Source: Chrysopilus asiliformis
Taxonomy: Eukaryota; Arthropoda; Insecta; Diptera; Rhagionidae
Length of the DNA: 64,000 nucleotides
Assembly (NCBI GenBank): GCA_964034945.1
Contig: OZ035960.1
Span: 88,811,848-88,875,847, forward strand
Direction: 5' to 3'
Part shown: positions 21,404 to 32,056 of the stretch, piece by piece
Layout of the letters: each line of letters begins with the position of its first letter
Position numbering within the stretch: position 1 is the stretch's first letter
Made by a program: the position numbers and the translations under genes
The notes under the pieces: model-generated
Databases searched by the model: none
Told to the model about the DNA's origin: nothing
The model's input: only the letters and a program-made list of their open reading frames with translations

Positions 21404-22960
21404 CAGCCTTGGCCAAAAGTATTGAGCACCCTGTAAATTTTACTAATATACAAAATCTGATGCTCCAAATCAATCGTATTGTTTATTAAAGTTTTGTGGG
21501 CATCTAAAAAATAAAATTTAAACAATAGTCATGTGGCTGGTTAGTAACAAAACATCTAGAACCTTAAAAATTTGCTTTTGTGGTGTTTTTTGATATCCGA
21601 TTAGTTCGCTTTCTCAGCTCGCTGTGAAGACATACAGTTGTGTAGTGCCTTGAAGTGATTTTTTTTCAATAAATTAAATATTTTAATGTAAACATGGCGA
21701 AAAAAAAGAGAACTGACATTGCAACAGCGGGTAGAAATTCAACTTTTGAAGCAGCAAGGCAAGTCCCAAGTGGAAATTTCTAAAACCGTTGAATGTTCGC
21801 GTCGAGCTGTGCAATATGTTATCGAACGGTTCGAGAAGACTGGATCGCATAAAAATAGACACAGATCTGGACGAAAACGACTTACTATAGATCGTGAAGA
21901 CAGAATATTAGTAAGGGATTCACTGAAAAATAGGAGAAAAACGTCTTTCGAGCTCGCTGCTGATTTTTCAGTAACAATTAAAAAGCCAATATCTGCCAGA
22001 ACGACACGAAGAAGACTGCAGAAAGCTGGTCTAAAAGGCTGCAAAGCCAGGAAGAAGCCGTGGCTTTCCGAAAACAACAAAAAGGCTCGCTTCCAATGGG
22101 CTCTAAAACACAAAAGTTTAACCGAGCAAGATTGGTCAAATATTCTATGGTCGGACGAATCAAACTTTCAGGGGAGTAAAATAATTCCTTTTTCTGTAGA
22201 AAAACATTATTTTCGACCCGATAAATATGTGAAGTGTAGTAAAATCCAACGGTTTACAAATCATATTTTTTCATTATTTTTTAGGTTTTCGGGACACCCG
22301 ATGCATCGTATGTCCGCCGCCGAATAGGCGAAGAGTATAATGTCGAATGTGTTGCACCAACCGTAAAATACGGGGGTGGCAGTATAATGGTTTGGGGCTG
22401 CATGGCTGGATCTGGAGTTGGTGAAATGTTCGTATGTGAAGGCAAAATTAACTCCAAAAAATACATAGATGTGCTCAAAACTACACTTATGGCGTCGTTT
22501 TCATGCATTTTTGGAGATACAAACATGGATGGCGTAAAGTTTCAGCGAGACAACGCACCATGCCATAAATCCACCGAAACAAAGAATTGGTTTGAAGAAA
22601 ATTGCGTCGATGTTTTAGAGTGGCCTTCGCAGTCTCCGGATTTAAACCCCATAGAAAATTTATGGGCTATACTAAAGCGTAAGGTGCGGGCACATCAAAT
22701 TTCGTCAAAAGAAGATTTAAAAAGGCACCTCCAAGAAGAGTGGAGCGCGATAAGCAGCGATGAATGTAAGAAACTCGTCGCATCCATGCCTAAGAAGGTC
22801 GCTGCCGTTATAAAGGCGAAGGGTGGCCCCACAAAATATTAAATTTTTATCATACAATAAACGATTAACATCTACTAAAACTATTTTTATTTGACTCCAT
22901 CTAAATATAAGGGTGATTTTGCCATATATCATGGGTGCTCAATACTTTTGGCCAAGGCTG
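21404..22960 (+). mobile_element. Tc1-like element, 1557 bp
   Basis: Perfect inverted ends CAGCCTTGGCCAAAAGTATT... and reverse complement ending at 22960, flanked by TA (TATA) on each side. It has normal Tc1 size and encodes a nearly complete transposase on the plus strand. It looks fairly young: termini are intact, and only two lesions are visible in the gene. Confidence 0.95.
21694..22842 (+). pseudogene. Tc1-like DD34E transposase with an intron and two lesions
   Basis: Starts MAKKKRT at 21694, but the frame shifts by one base after about eight codons (near 21715-21720) before LQQRVEIQLLKQQGKSQVEI. A paired helix-turn-helix domain follows, then LWSDESNFQ (first D) ending at 22171. The frame is resumed at 22285 with VFGTPDASYVRRR, then WGCMAGSG, FQRDNAPCH (second D) and SPDLNPIENLW; 34 residues separate D and E, hence DD34E. 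The 113 bases 22172-22284 look like an intron (ends in a T-rich tract plus TTAG) but start GGGAGT, not GTGAGT. Stop at 22842. Catalytic residues are intact; expression of an intact protein would need both lesions bypassed. Confidence 0.93.
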
Positions 22961-23000
22961 TATAGTTGCGATTGGACCCTGGCAATTGTAGCTTGTTTAA

Positions 23001-24899
23001 CTTATAAAAAACTAAACTTCCTAAAACAAATATTTATAATCGCTTTTATTTATCAAATTTTTCTACGACTAATTTCGAAAATTACATATTCTAAGGGATG
23101 TAATTTAATCCATTATGTCCTTAAATTGTCCATAACTTAAATAACATCCTTAAGAATTGCTTCATATTTCTTAGACTGAACATATGGCTAAGAAGGGTAG
23201 AAAATATTCCAAAATTTTTAACTACGTGGAAGGATTTTCATTTCCCTTTTCGTTTATGTGAAATTATAAAACATTAAGGAAATTTGTTTTTACGATGATT
23301 GATCAAACAATTATTGTAATTATGATTCAGCTTCTGTCGTTTTCTTAACAGTCCATTTAGGTGTTTATCTAAAGTTTTTTTTTTCTAAAAGTAAAGAAAT
23401 ATCAAATTTCACTTGAGTGAAGTTTATAAGAAATTCTAAGCGATTTTGTTTTCAACGAATTTCGAAATTCTTGTATAATTTCTAAAACACTAATTTAAAA
23501 ACCTCCCAAAATACAAGTAAAATTCTAGAGCTCATATTAAAACATGATTGTAGAAAAAAAATCATTTAAACACCTTGCGTCCTGCTGCAATCTGACCCAA
23601 TCAGTCCACTCTCTGGGCCATGTGCACTTGTACAGCAGCATATTTTATGAGTATTTTCGTATCACTTTTTATGCAGAGTGTTTTTTTGGTCTTACGATTT
23701 TCCCCTATGTTTTTAGTCACATTTACCTGATATCAACCAATTCGATTTTTTTTTTGTATTAAATAAAAGCAACAAATTCTTCACCGCTGCCTATGTTTTT
23801 GATTGCAGCGAACACCTGTACCCACACAGAAACACACACGACGGTAGATTTTTTGATTTTTGTTATTTTGCCAAGTGGACAATCGAACATTGCTTCAATG
23901 ACAAGACGTGAAAGATGAAGAAGTCAAGGTAAGTGAAGAGTTCTGCCGTGATATTGCACCTGATCAAAAGAAAAAAAAAAAGAAGATCGAGAACATGCTG
24001 GAAAACGTATAGGTACCACGAAACATTGCTTTCAGCCCGTATGCAGTGAACTGTAGTAGACATCTACCTGTTTTAGTTTTGGTGGAATCAAATTGATAGT
24101 CGTATCCTTTTCAATATCGTGAAATTCACCTGCTCTGGAGCGAAGACCTTTCCGAACTGGTAAAGGATTTTCTGGTGGCTAAAAAGCCCCAAAGACCCTT
24201 GGAAGGGATCGACCCATTGATATCCATATCGAGAGCCATGCGTGTAACTTTCTTATCTTTTTAATTGAGTGATCGAAGCTGTTTTGGCAAATTAAAAAAA
24301 AAACGTCATGCAATGCAGAAGCAGCATGGATTTATGATCAAGGGGCCCATATTTTAATATTGACGTATAATCGTTTTTTTAATGTCATTTTTTTAAGAGA
24401 CATTGTATGGTACGTCCATATGCAAGAATAAATTTTTGGTAACGATAATAAATACATATTAATCAAATTTGATAGTTTGTATCAATTTGAAAGGTTTTTT
24501 TCTGCAGCGCAGGAGTTTAAAAAGTTTCTTTTAACGCAATTCATATTCCATCGCAGATGTGCTTTAAATTATGTGCATTTACTTTCACTCATATACTCAA
24601 GGAAGATATTTCAGGTGTGATCAACACAAAACTTACCTCTGCAATATTTAGTTTCGGAAAAATATGTTAAAAATAATATCTTGAGAACCGATGGAGATAT
24701 AAAAACTCTTTAAGCACAAAATGTAGAAAATTTTATATCCTTTAAGTTTTGTTTTACTCATTTTTCCCAAAAGCGCATAGATTTTGAATAATTTTCTAAA
24801 AACGGTATTTTTTTTAAATTGTATGGGAGGTATCCGTTATAGTGACCGTTACTTTTCCAAAAGTCGATAGAAAATTAAAATTTTTGTAAAACTTATTTA
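23001..24899. other. gene desert
   Basis: AT-rich DNA with no shared repeat recognised. 24060-24260 is less AT-rich (around CTGCTCTGGAGCGAAGACC) and could be an eroded coding fragment on the minus strand, but I cannot identify it. Confidence 0.35.
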
Positions 24900-25190
24900 C
24901 AAAAAATTTCAAGTCGCTAGGTCAACGCGTTCTCGAGTTATTTAAGATATGTACAACAGACAGACCGACAGAGCGAGAGACTGAGAGACCGACAGAGCGA
25001 GAGACTGAGAGACCTACAGATAGACCTACAGGTATATCGACAGACAGATCGACAAACCGACGGTTAGACAGACAGACAGGACGACAGACAGACCGAAAGA
25101 CAGATGCAAAGACGGATTTCATACTGATCAGAAATTTTCTACCTGCCCCCGTTCTCGAGTCGGTCTTTCCTTCTATAGAGGAGAGGAAAG
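24900..25190 (-). repeat. tetranucleotide-rich dispersed repeat
   Basis: GACAGACAGACCGACAGAGCGAGAGACTGAGA-type degenerate tetranucleotide tract (about 24955-25110) preceded by TTTCAAGTCGCTAGGTCAACGC, the reverse-oriented equivalent of the GAGCTAGAGACTTGAAA block that borders such tracts elsewhere. The Ser-Val-rich open frame on the minus strand comes from the tract. Confidence 0.7.
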
Positions 25191-25364
25191 TAAAAATTTG
25201 GACCTAAAAACAAATCTGATTTACTACCCGGACCAAATTTGCTCTATGACCTCTGAAAATTCGGTCCAGTTAAAAGATCAGCTGATTTTGTCAACCTTTC
25301 AACTTTAGAAGTAGAATTCCAAAGCTATTAGTTTCCTTTTAAGTCGGGTTTAAAGGTTAAAAGA

Positions 25365-25500
25365 CTAAAGCCCGTTTGCACGTGCTATTCTTAAAAAGAA
25401 AAGGTTTCGGTTAGCCTACTTAAACCGTAGAAATCCTGCGACTTAAATAATTGAAGTTGTACATAAGTTGCTAAGTTTCATTGGTGCAAACGGCTCTAAA
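25365..25500. mobile_element. small inverted-repeat MITE
   Basis: GACTAAAGCCCGTTTGCACG at the left and GGTGCAAACGGCTCTAAAAG at the right are imperfect inverted repeats around about 130 bp. The flanking AAAAGACT/AAAAGATT pair might be an 8-bp duplication. Non-coding. Confidence 0.5.
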
Positions 25501-25682
25501 AGATTTTAAGTAAAGGGTCTTTCAATAAGGACGGTCGAAGTCCTTATAAAGTTATAACGGCCATGTTGTAAAGCAACATCTGTCAAACTTGTTGTAAATT
25601 GTTCAGTAGTGTATGGCAAATCACCATGGAAGGTTATAGCGTTGAACAACGTGTGCAAATTATCAAGTTTTATTTTAAAAAT

Positions 25683-26718
25683 CACACAGAAAAAAATAAT
25701 GTATTATTTACAAAATGGGTTTTGTTAAGCCTAACAAAAAAAAAATTCGTAAATATTACTGAAGTTTTGTATATACTACGAAAAAATTAACCAATATTTT
25801 TTCGTATAGTTACTAAAATTTGTTAATATTACGAAGTACATTTTGTCAAATCTGATTTGCATCATGGCGTCATTACGATACCCAAGCTTTTCTATTAGTG
25901 GTCTCATTAGCCGCTGTAAGCATCCAATTCCCTGCTGTTAATGTTTGGATGCCTGCAGCAGGTAATTAGACTACTAGTAGAACTGCGCCACACTTGTGCA
26001 TGACGAAAAAATGGCGACGATTTTGTTAGTCGATTCGTCAGTTCTAAAAACTCGATTTTAAAGCGATTCCAATAATTTTTCATAAAACTGATGCAAAAAA
26101 TCAGTTTTGGGAAAGCATTTCTTAGTTTAGACATTAGTTGAAATGCTTTTTTGCAATATTTTTTATGCCCATTTTTTTCAGATTTCGATAATTTTTTCCC
26201 ATTTTCGAAAAATACTGAACGCGAATAGTATTTTTTCGAGGTAACACAACAACATTCGTAGAGAGAATTCATTCGTTTGAAGTTTTTGTAAGAAAAATCA
26301 TTCAAAATAAATTATTTTCATTTCGCATCATATTGGCCGTCATAAAACATTTCCTCCATACGAATATTCAATATAGAAACTATCAGAAACAAACACGCAT
26401 CTCTTAATTTTTAAAGTCATCACACTAAAACAATTTCCGCTCGTTAGTTGCATATATTAAATTCTATGAACACACACTAAGCAAGAAACAGAAAGAGATT
26501 CCATATCAACAAGAGAGATTTGTTTTTGTAATATTTACAAAATATTTGTAATATTTACAAAATATTTGTAATATGTATTAACAAAATTTTTGGGAAAACG
26601 AAATACAAAAATACAAAAACTTAACAAAATTGACATCGTACCATTAACAAAATATGTTGTCGGCCCATGGGGGACAAATGGTTTTCGTAATATTTACATA
26701 CATTTTATTTTCTGTGCA
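25683..26718. mobile_element. inverted-repeat element inside the mariner
   Basis: Ends ACACAGAAAAAAATAATGTA and TACATTTTATTTTCTGTG-like sequence form imperfect inverted repeats, and the arms carry TACAAAATATTTGTAATA-type repeats near 26530-26590. A 132-codon minus-strand frame (26305-25907) shows no domain and is not credible as a gene. The host sequence across the insertion is not continuous, so the target either lost DNA or was already deleted. Confidence 0.6.
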
Positions 26719-27182
26719 GTGCTCATCATCAGTGCACAAAATCATTTTTAGCGACGAGACTCATTTTTGGATGAATCAATATGTGAACAAGCAAAATTGT
26801 CGGATTTGGGGCGATACCAATCCACATGAGATACACCAGCACCAAATGCATCCCGAGAAAGTCAATGTTTAGTGGCGATTTTGGTCTGGCGGAATCATCG
26901 GTCCGTACTTCTTCCAAAACGAAACTGGCATTGCCATAACCCTCAACGGCGAGCGCTACAGATCGATGATAAGTAACTTCTTGTGGCCTAAACTGGATGA
27001 TATGTATACCGACAACATGTGGTTCCAACAGGACGGCGCTACATGCCACACAGCGCATGCCACGATGGACATTCTGCACGAGCGATTTCAGGGCATGGTC
27101 ATCTCACGCGACGGCGACGTGAACTGGCCACCGAGATCGTGCGATTTAACGCCTTTAGACTTCTTCCTTTGGGGCTATCTTA

Positions 27183-27270
27183 GAGATAGATAATGTGTGT
27201 AGAGCTGATATGCTCAGCCCATAAGCACTTAGACCAACAGCTAAGTTTGTTTTTTTTTTTTTTTTCCATT
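27183..27270 (-). mobile_element. severely truncated LINE 3' tail
   Basis: An 88-bp insert flanked by a perfect 11-bp duplication GGGCTATCTTA (27172-27182 and 27271-27281). On the minus strand it reads AATGG, a long A run, then GGTCTAAGTGCTTATG...GCTCTACACAC and ends ATCTATCTC. The same sequence order occurs at the end of the LINE relic at 42355-42388 and 43228-43287, which also ends in ATCT repeats. So this is a 5'-truncated copy produced by target-primed reverse transcription. Confidence 0.8.
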
Positions 27271-27580
27271 GGGCTATCTTAAATCGCTAGTCTGTGTGAA
27301 TACACCGCAAACAATTGATGCCCTTTAAGCCAACATAACAAACGACATTCAGCAAATTCAGCCAGATTTATACGACAAAGTCATCGAAAATTGGACATCC
27401 CGAATAAGTGCCACCAAGCAAAGCCGCGGCGGACATTTGAATGACGTTTTATTCCATACTTAATGCCATAAAATATTCTTTCAAACAAAAAAAAAATAGT
27501 GGATATCTCACACAGAACTTGTTTTATTTACATTTAAAAATCGAGCGTCCTTATTGAAAAACCATTTAGAATCAAAAGTT

Positions 27581-27693
27581 AACAGCCTTATTCTAGCTAC
27601 GGTCACTAGTCACAACTCGGTCACAAGAGCCTCAAATTCTATGGACTTGTAACTTGTGACTTAAGTATCACAACGCCAGAATACGGCTGTAAG
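27581..27693. mobile_element. small MITE-like hairpin
   Basis: AACAGCCTTATTCTAGC and GCCAGAATACGGCTGTAA form imperfect inverted ends around about 110 bp with GGTCACTAGTCACAA-type internal repeats. Non-coding. Confidence 0.5.
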
Positions 27694-28050
27694 TCTAAAC
27701 TATTACCATGGTTTGGAGGTCGTATTATTATATGCAATTAAAAACCTTAAAACAAATGAAGCTATTTGATAAAATGCTAAAAGGCCGGTACGGGAAAAAA
27801 TGGCATGAAGTCAAAAAAAAGAAAGAATAAGAAAAAGACTATTGTCACTTTTAAAGCGCCATCTAGGCACCCTAACTTTGAAAAAAATTCTGAGTGAAGT
27901 TAACGTTCTTTAAAATATAAAGTGAGATTAAACTTGAATAGTACAGTCCATTCCGCCTATCAGCTGTCATTAACAAACCTCATAAAAGATAAAGTCTTTA
28001 ACGAATTAAGCATCTAATAGCCAGATATATTTTGGAATGATGTTGTAAAC

Positions 28051-28290
28051 CAGGGGTGTCCAACCTTTCAGCTTTCGTGGGCCACATTGGAAGAAGACGA
28101 GTTGTATTGGGTCACAAATAAAATATACTAACCCTAAAGATAGCTGATTAGTAAAAAGCGTAGAATATATACAGACTTAGTTAACAATTTTAAGTAATTT
28201 AAACTTCATTCATTCATAAAGTTTGTAAATACATCAATTTTTGTTGGGCCTCATGCAAACATGTCTTGGGCCGCAGGTTGGACAAGCCTG
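28051..28290. mobile_element. hAT MITE (family K), copy 1
   Basis: 240-bp element with ends CAGGGGTGTCCAACC and GGTTGGACAAGCCTG, flanked by the exact 8-bp duplication TTGTAAAC (28043-28050 and 28291-28298). Non-coding. It serves as the uninterrupted reference for the copy at 42389-43227. Confidence 0.93.
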
Positions 28291-28298
28291 TTGTAAAC

Positions 28299-29475
28299 AA
28301 TCAGTGCAGTATTTAACTTCTTTGCAATTTCATTAAAAATCTATTAAAATGTTTTTCCAGCAAAAAAATTAAGTTTAGTTGGTTTAGTGTTAAAGATTAA
28401 AAAAACCCTTTCATAGCACAAACATAATTTTTTGTAATTTTTGAAATTTTTTGGGTTTTTTTTCAAAATTTTAAATTGAAGATAACTCGAATTCAGGAAC
28501 AAACAACAATCAACTAAAATTTATTGTTCAAAACAAGTCGTTTATCAAGATGACCCTCCATCTGGCAAAAATCACTTTCAAATCCACATTTTAATATATT
28601 ATACTAAAGGTAGATTTAGGAAATAAATCCATCTGTTCGCATTTGAATTCAACTGAAGCATCCTCCAATACGGAAATCGAATGCAACAGTTTCAGGATCA
28701 ATCAAAAACTTCAAAATGATTTTTTTGCCCATCAAAACCAGGAGCCCTTTATAAATTAAAAACTCAACAAGTATGCAAAAAAAAAGGAATCATAACATCA
28801 GGAAACATATGTTTCCTTTGATCCCAAAACGTATCAACATGAAGAAACTACCTGTCTTTAATAAATGTCACGATGCAGGCGGTAGATTGAAAAGTTTGAA
28901 AGGACAGACCTAACCTAAAGGAAGAGACCTACGAGACCTTCTAATAAACAAATATCATAGCTTGCAGCGATAAAAATCTTCGTTTTGTTTCTCAATGATG
29001 AATATTTTTGGGTACTTTTTCGATACACCAAAGATTTAAAATTCTTAAATGTTCTTTTCGTTATGCTAGCAGAAATCTGTTGAATGATCATCAAGCGCGG
29101 AAGTTGCTAAGGGGAAATAGCTATCTTTGGATGACAGGAATACAATGGAGGAGTTCTTGTTCTGGATTCATATATAGTCAGAAAATATCAAAATCTTATG
29201 TGTAAAAAAGCAGCACAATATGAATGTGACCCCTAATATTTAGAATTTATGGAACATATGTTGCGATATGTTGAATTTCGCCGTCGTATCTGTCCCTCGA
29301 TTACCTTTTGCTACATCCGGATGCCTGTTGATTTAGGGATCTAACTAATAGCGGTGGAAAATCAGGAAAACCGAAGCATGATTTTTTTCCGCTATCAAAT
29401 ATTTTTTAATAGAACTGTTCATATAACTTTTCATAAGACTTTGTATACTCTATATGAGAATCATAAAGCGGTATA
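28299..29475. other. gene desert
   Basis: No gene or clear repeat is recognised up to about 29400. The last 75 bases (CTCTATATGAGAATCATAAAG) are the left part of a repeat-B unit that resumes at 30696 after the pogo-type insertion. Confidence 0.4.
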
Positions 29476-29605
29476 CACTCATACCTCGCTATACGGCCGC
29501 TCTTTATACGGCTTTTCGCTATAACGGCCTTCTTTAATTATGGCACTTTTTCGATTTACGGCCCAAAATGTTTCGTTATACGGCCCAAAAAAAATTGCGA
29601 AAAAA

Positions 29606-30041
29606 AAACAAAAGCTATAATTACCAATCTGGCAGTTATTGAAAACCCGTAAGGTGATTTAAGTGAACGGCGGTTCATTTTCGTCATCAGATTAGAACCG
29701 ATTTAAACATTAGGCCCTATTCCAGAATCCGATACGAATGGTTCGAATCGTAAACTCAATGTTGTTGTTAGTGTTTTATACCAACAACAACATTTAGTTT
29801 ACGATCCAAACCATTCGTATCGGATTCTGGAATAGGGCCTATTTTAAATTATATTTTTTATTATGTATATGGACATGTGCATATGCATTTTTTAAATTTT
29901 TTTATACCCGTATGGTGAAACCAAAGGGTATATTAACTTTGCCTTACCGTTTGTAACGCCAAGATCCCGTCATCGCACAAAAAAATGAATTACACCAGTG
30001 TGTTTAGAATGATAAAAAAAGTTGAATTTAGCATGTCCGTC

Positions 30042-30072
<31 letters not shown>

Positions 30073-30490
30073 CTGTCCGTCCGTCTGTCTGTCCGTCCGT
30101 CTGTCTGTGGCGCGGATTGCGGGCGCACGGATTGAGCTAGAGACTTGAAATTTTGCGCAGATTTGTTTTTCGTAAAATGCGAGGCTAAGTTCGTTAATGG
30201 GAAAAAATGGACTATTAGGGGGGGTACCCCCCATACGAACGAAATCGTTTTTTGTGAATATCTTAAAAACGGTGCATCTTATCAAAAAAGTGCAAGAACA
30301 AAAGTTATTTAGGATATGATTCTACATAAAACTCCCATACATCAAAATCCGATTGGAATAAATTTTAAAAATTCTTATTGGAAAGTTTGACTTCAAAGTG
30401 GAATTTTGGTATAACTGTTCGAATTTTGATACGAATATCACCATACGGGTCTCCAATGATTGCCAGATTGGCAATTATAGCTTTTGTTTT
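29606..30490 (+). repeat. dispersed repeat A, fullest copy
   Basis: Starts AACAAAAGCTATAATTACC, ends with the reverse complement, and contains the palindromic head TATACCCGTATGGTGAAACC (29906), a GTCCGT/GTCTGT array (30035-30108), GGATTGAGCTAGAGACTTGA, and the TTTTGATAC..ACCATACGGG tail. Related copies: 5247-5525, 38033-38881, 40453-40941. No coding sequence; a terminal-inverted-repeat DNA element is likely. MITE D sits in its left part. Confidence 0.8.
29711..29841. mobile_element. hairpin element D, copy 1
   Basis: 131-bp near-perfect hairpin (TAGGCCCTATTCCAGAATCC with its reverse complement, only a few mismatches per arm) around a 31-bp core at 29761-29791. The core recurs without change, in reverse complement, at 55924-55954, while the arms of the two copies differ. 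Confidence 0.85.
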
Positions 30491-30695
30491 TATTTTGTAT
30501 GTAAGCATTTTTAAATGAAATAAAAAGAAAAAAAATGCATTTTAAACTAAAAACTACGTTATTTAAAAAAAAATTGGAACGGATCTTATTGAAATTGTAT
30601 GGGTTTGTATGAAAATAATTGATTCGTTATACGGCTTTTCGCTTTACGGCCAACTTTCCCGCAACGTATCTAGGCCGTAAAGCGAGGTATGAGTG

Positions 30696-31660
30696 TATTA
30701 GATTTAGTATACCGACTGCCGACGCATCGAACCAATTGTCCGACACTTTTCGCCGTCTGTCCTTCCGTCTGTTCGCCCACTCGTCTATCCGTGAACACCA
30801 TTGTTTGAAATCAAAATTTTCTGGTCCATTTTCTGGTCAAATGACATCAGATTGCCACTAAAAACAGGAGCGCGCCACTCAATTTCATTTTCGTGTGCAA
30901 TCTTACAGTTTTTTTTTTCTAATTTTCTCGAAAACGGTCAATTATGTGGAAAAAAGAATTTATCCATACATGAAATTCCAGTTGAACCAGTCCTTTCCCC
31001 TGCCCCATACAAATGGAATATTTTATTTCTGTTTTCTCGAAAACTGTGGATCGTTTCCAAAAAATTATTGAAACGGAATTCGGTTATACTAGTATACGAT
31101 TTTATATAATTATTTCATACATAAAAATCCAATCAGACCACTCCTTTCACACTCTCCCACACAAATGAACTTTTTATGCTCTATACGAGAATCATATAGA
31201 AGTATATTAGATTTAGTATCGAACTAATTATCGGACACAAAAATGAACTACATTATGGTGTTTGGAAAGACAAAAGATTTGGATTTCCGCATGTCTGTCC
31301 GTCTGTCTGTCTATCCGTCTGTCTGTGGGCACCATAACTTTTGAAATGATTGAGCTAGAGACATGAAACTTTGTATATTTGGGTTTGTCGGAAATAGCAA
31401 AGCTAAGTTCTTGAACGTCAAAATGGGACCATTCCTTTCCCCTTCCCATACACCAACGAAACAGGTTTTTACAATCTTTTCGAGACGGCGAGTTGTATTG
31501 AAAAATTAAGGCTAAATGTGTTTAGAATATGATTTTGAATAACTCATCCACACATAAAAATCCAGGTGAACCATTAGTTCCCCTCTCCCGCATATAAATT
31601 AAATTTGTTTAAATTCTCTGTCCTCTTATAGAGTATTTTACTATTTCCCGCTGATACTTC
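30696..31660 (+). repeat. dispersed repeat B, two adjacent units
   Basis: Two tandem units beginning TTAGATTTAGTATACCG (30696) and TTAGATTTAGTATCG (31208), each with CGGACAC, a short CCGTCTGTC array, GAGCTAGAGACATGAAACTT and repeated TTTTCTCGAAAACGGTGAG/CATAAAAATCCAATC segments spaced about 100 bases apart. Non-coding. Confidence 0.75.
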
Positions 31661-32056
31661 TTATATTTTGTATTTAAATATAATTAATAAATAAATGAGG
31701 CAGTTTAATAACATCCCATTAAAAAATTTACATCAATATTTCAAGACCATGGGAATTTTCGATATTTGGCCAAAATAATTGTCAATTATCCAACAATCTG
31801 AAAAAGCGGCACTGCGAAATTGAATCTCGAGTTATGTACTTTAAGAGTGAGACAAATACGGCAATCTACTTAAATCTCAAAGCATTACCGGTGATGATTT
31901 GTACTAGCAATTAAAAGAAGATTTCTGTTATTATCAATAATCTGGAATCACAAATGATTGCAGGAAATGATTAATACTTACTCGGAAAATTCAATCTACA
32001 AAAATTTTTCTTAAAACTTTGTTGTTCCAGTTGAATTTTGGTTTTTGTCCCAAGAA
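31661..32056. other. upstream region of DUF1091-like gene 5
   Basis: About 400 bases without recognised repeats, ending at the start codon at 32057. No clear TATA box. Confidence 0.35.

Larger units (their letters stand above)
20861..23000 (-). repeat. dispersed repeat B, copy split by Tc1
   Basis: 20861-21403 and 22961-23000 match the unit at 43678-44380 in order and orientation: short CTGTTTGTCTGTCCG tract, TAAGCTAGAGACTTGAAATTT, the polypyrimidine-rich CCTTCCCCCCTCACCC, then ACATCCAAATGCAATTGGG-type ends, and GATTGGACCCTGGCAATTGTAGC after the Tc1. Joined, the halves restore the repeat, giving the insertion point exactly. Confidence 0.75.
25626..27463 (+). pseudogene. mariner DD41D transposase, interrupted
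   Basis: Starts MEGYSVEQRVQIIKFYFKNH, the usual mariner N-terminus, then the frame runs into inserted DNA at about 25683. It resumes near 26722 at VHKIIFSDETHFW (first catalytic D) and continues through VNKQNCRIWGD and QQDGATCHTA to WPPRSCDLTPLDFFLWGY, again with 41 residues between the second and third D. A LINE tail then interrupts at 27183; the C-terminus resumes LKSLVCVNTPQTIDAL after 27271, with stop codons, and ends SRGGHLNDVLFHT at 27463. About 130 residues between the N-terminal piece and the first D are missing. Confidence 0.9.
25513..27566 (+). mobile_element. mariner, DD41D (rosa-type), with two insertions
   Basis: Inverted ends AAGGGTCTTTCAATAAGGAC and GTCCTTATTGAAAAACCATT are flanked by TA (25511 and 27567). 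It is a different subfamily copy from the one at 19868, in plus orientation. It is interrupted by an inverted-repeat element (25683-26718) and by an 88-bp LINE tail (27183-27270). Confidence 0.9.
29476..30695. mobile_element. pogo/Tigger-type non-autonomous element
   Basis: Ends CACTCATACCTCGCTATACG and CGAGGTATGAGTG with TA on both sides (29474-29475, 30696-30697). The TATACGGC/TTTACGGCC motif is repeated inside both ends, and the terminal sequence resembles Tigger-type inverted repeats. Removing it restores repeat B as in 31181-31220. It holds a repeat A copy and a hairpin element. Confidence 0.8.

Noticed and set aside
24922..25122. Ser-Val-rich 66-codon frame
   Set aside because: Encoded by the degenerate tetranucleotide tract of a dispersed repeat.
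25907..26305. 132-codon minus-strand frame inside the element in the mariner
   Set aside because: Low-complexity, lysine- and asparagine-rich in AT-rich DNA, with no recognisable motif and no second copy.
30028..30285. Thr-Asp-Arg-Gln repeat frames in repeats A and B (also 38103-38342 and 38396-38614)
   Set aside because: They are translations of GTCT/GTCC arrays, found wherever the repeat occurs and in different frames.
29476..30695. Considered the repeated TATACGGC motif as a telomere-like or centromeric repeat
   Set aside because: The motif is confined to the two ends of one TA-flanked element and fits pogo/Tigger-type terminal structure.
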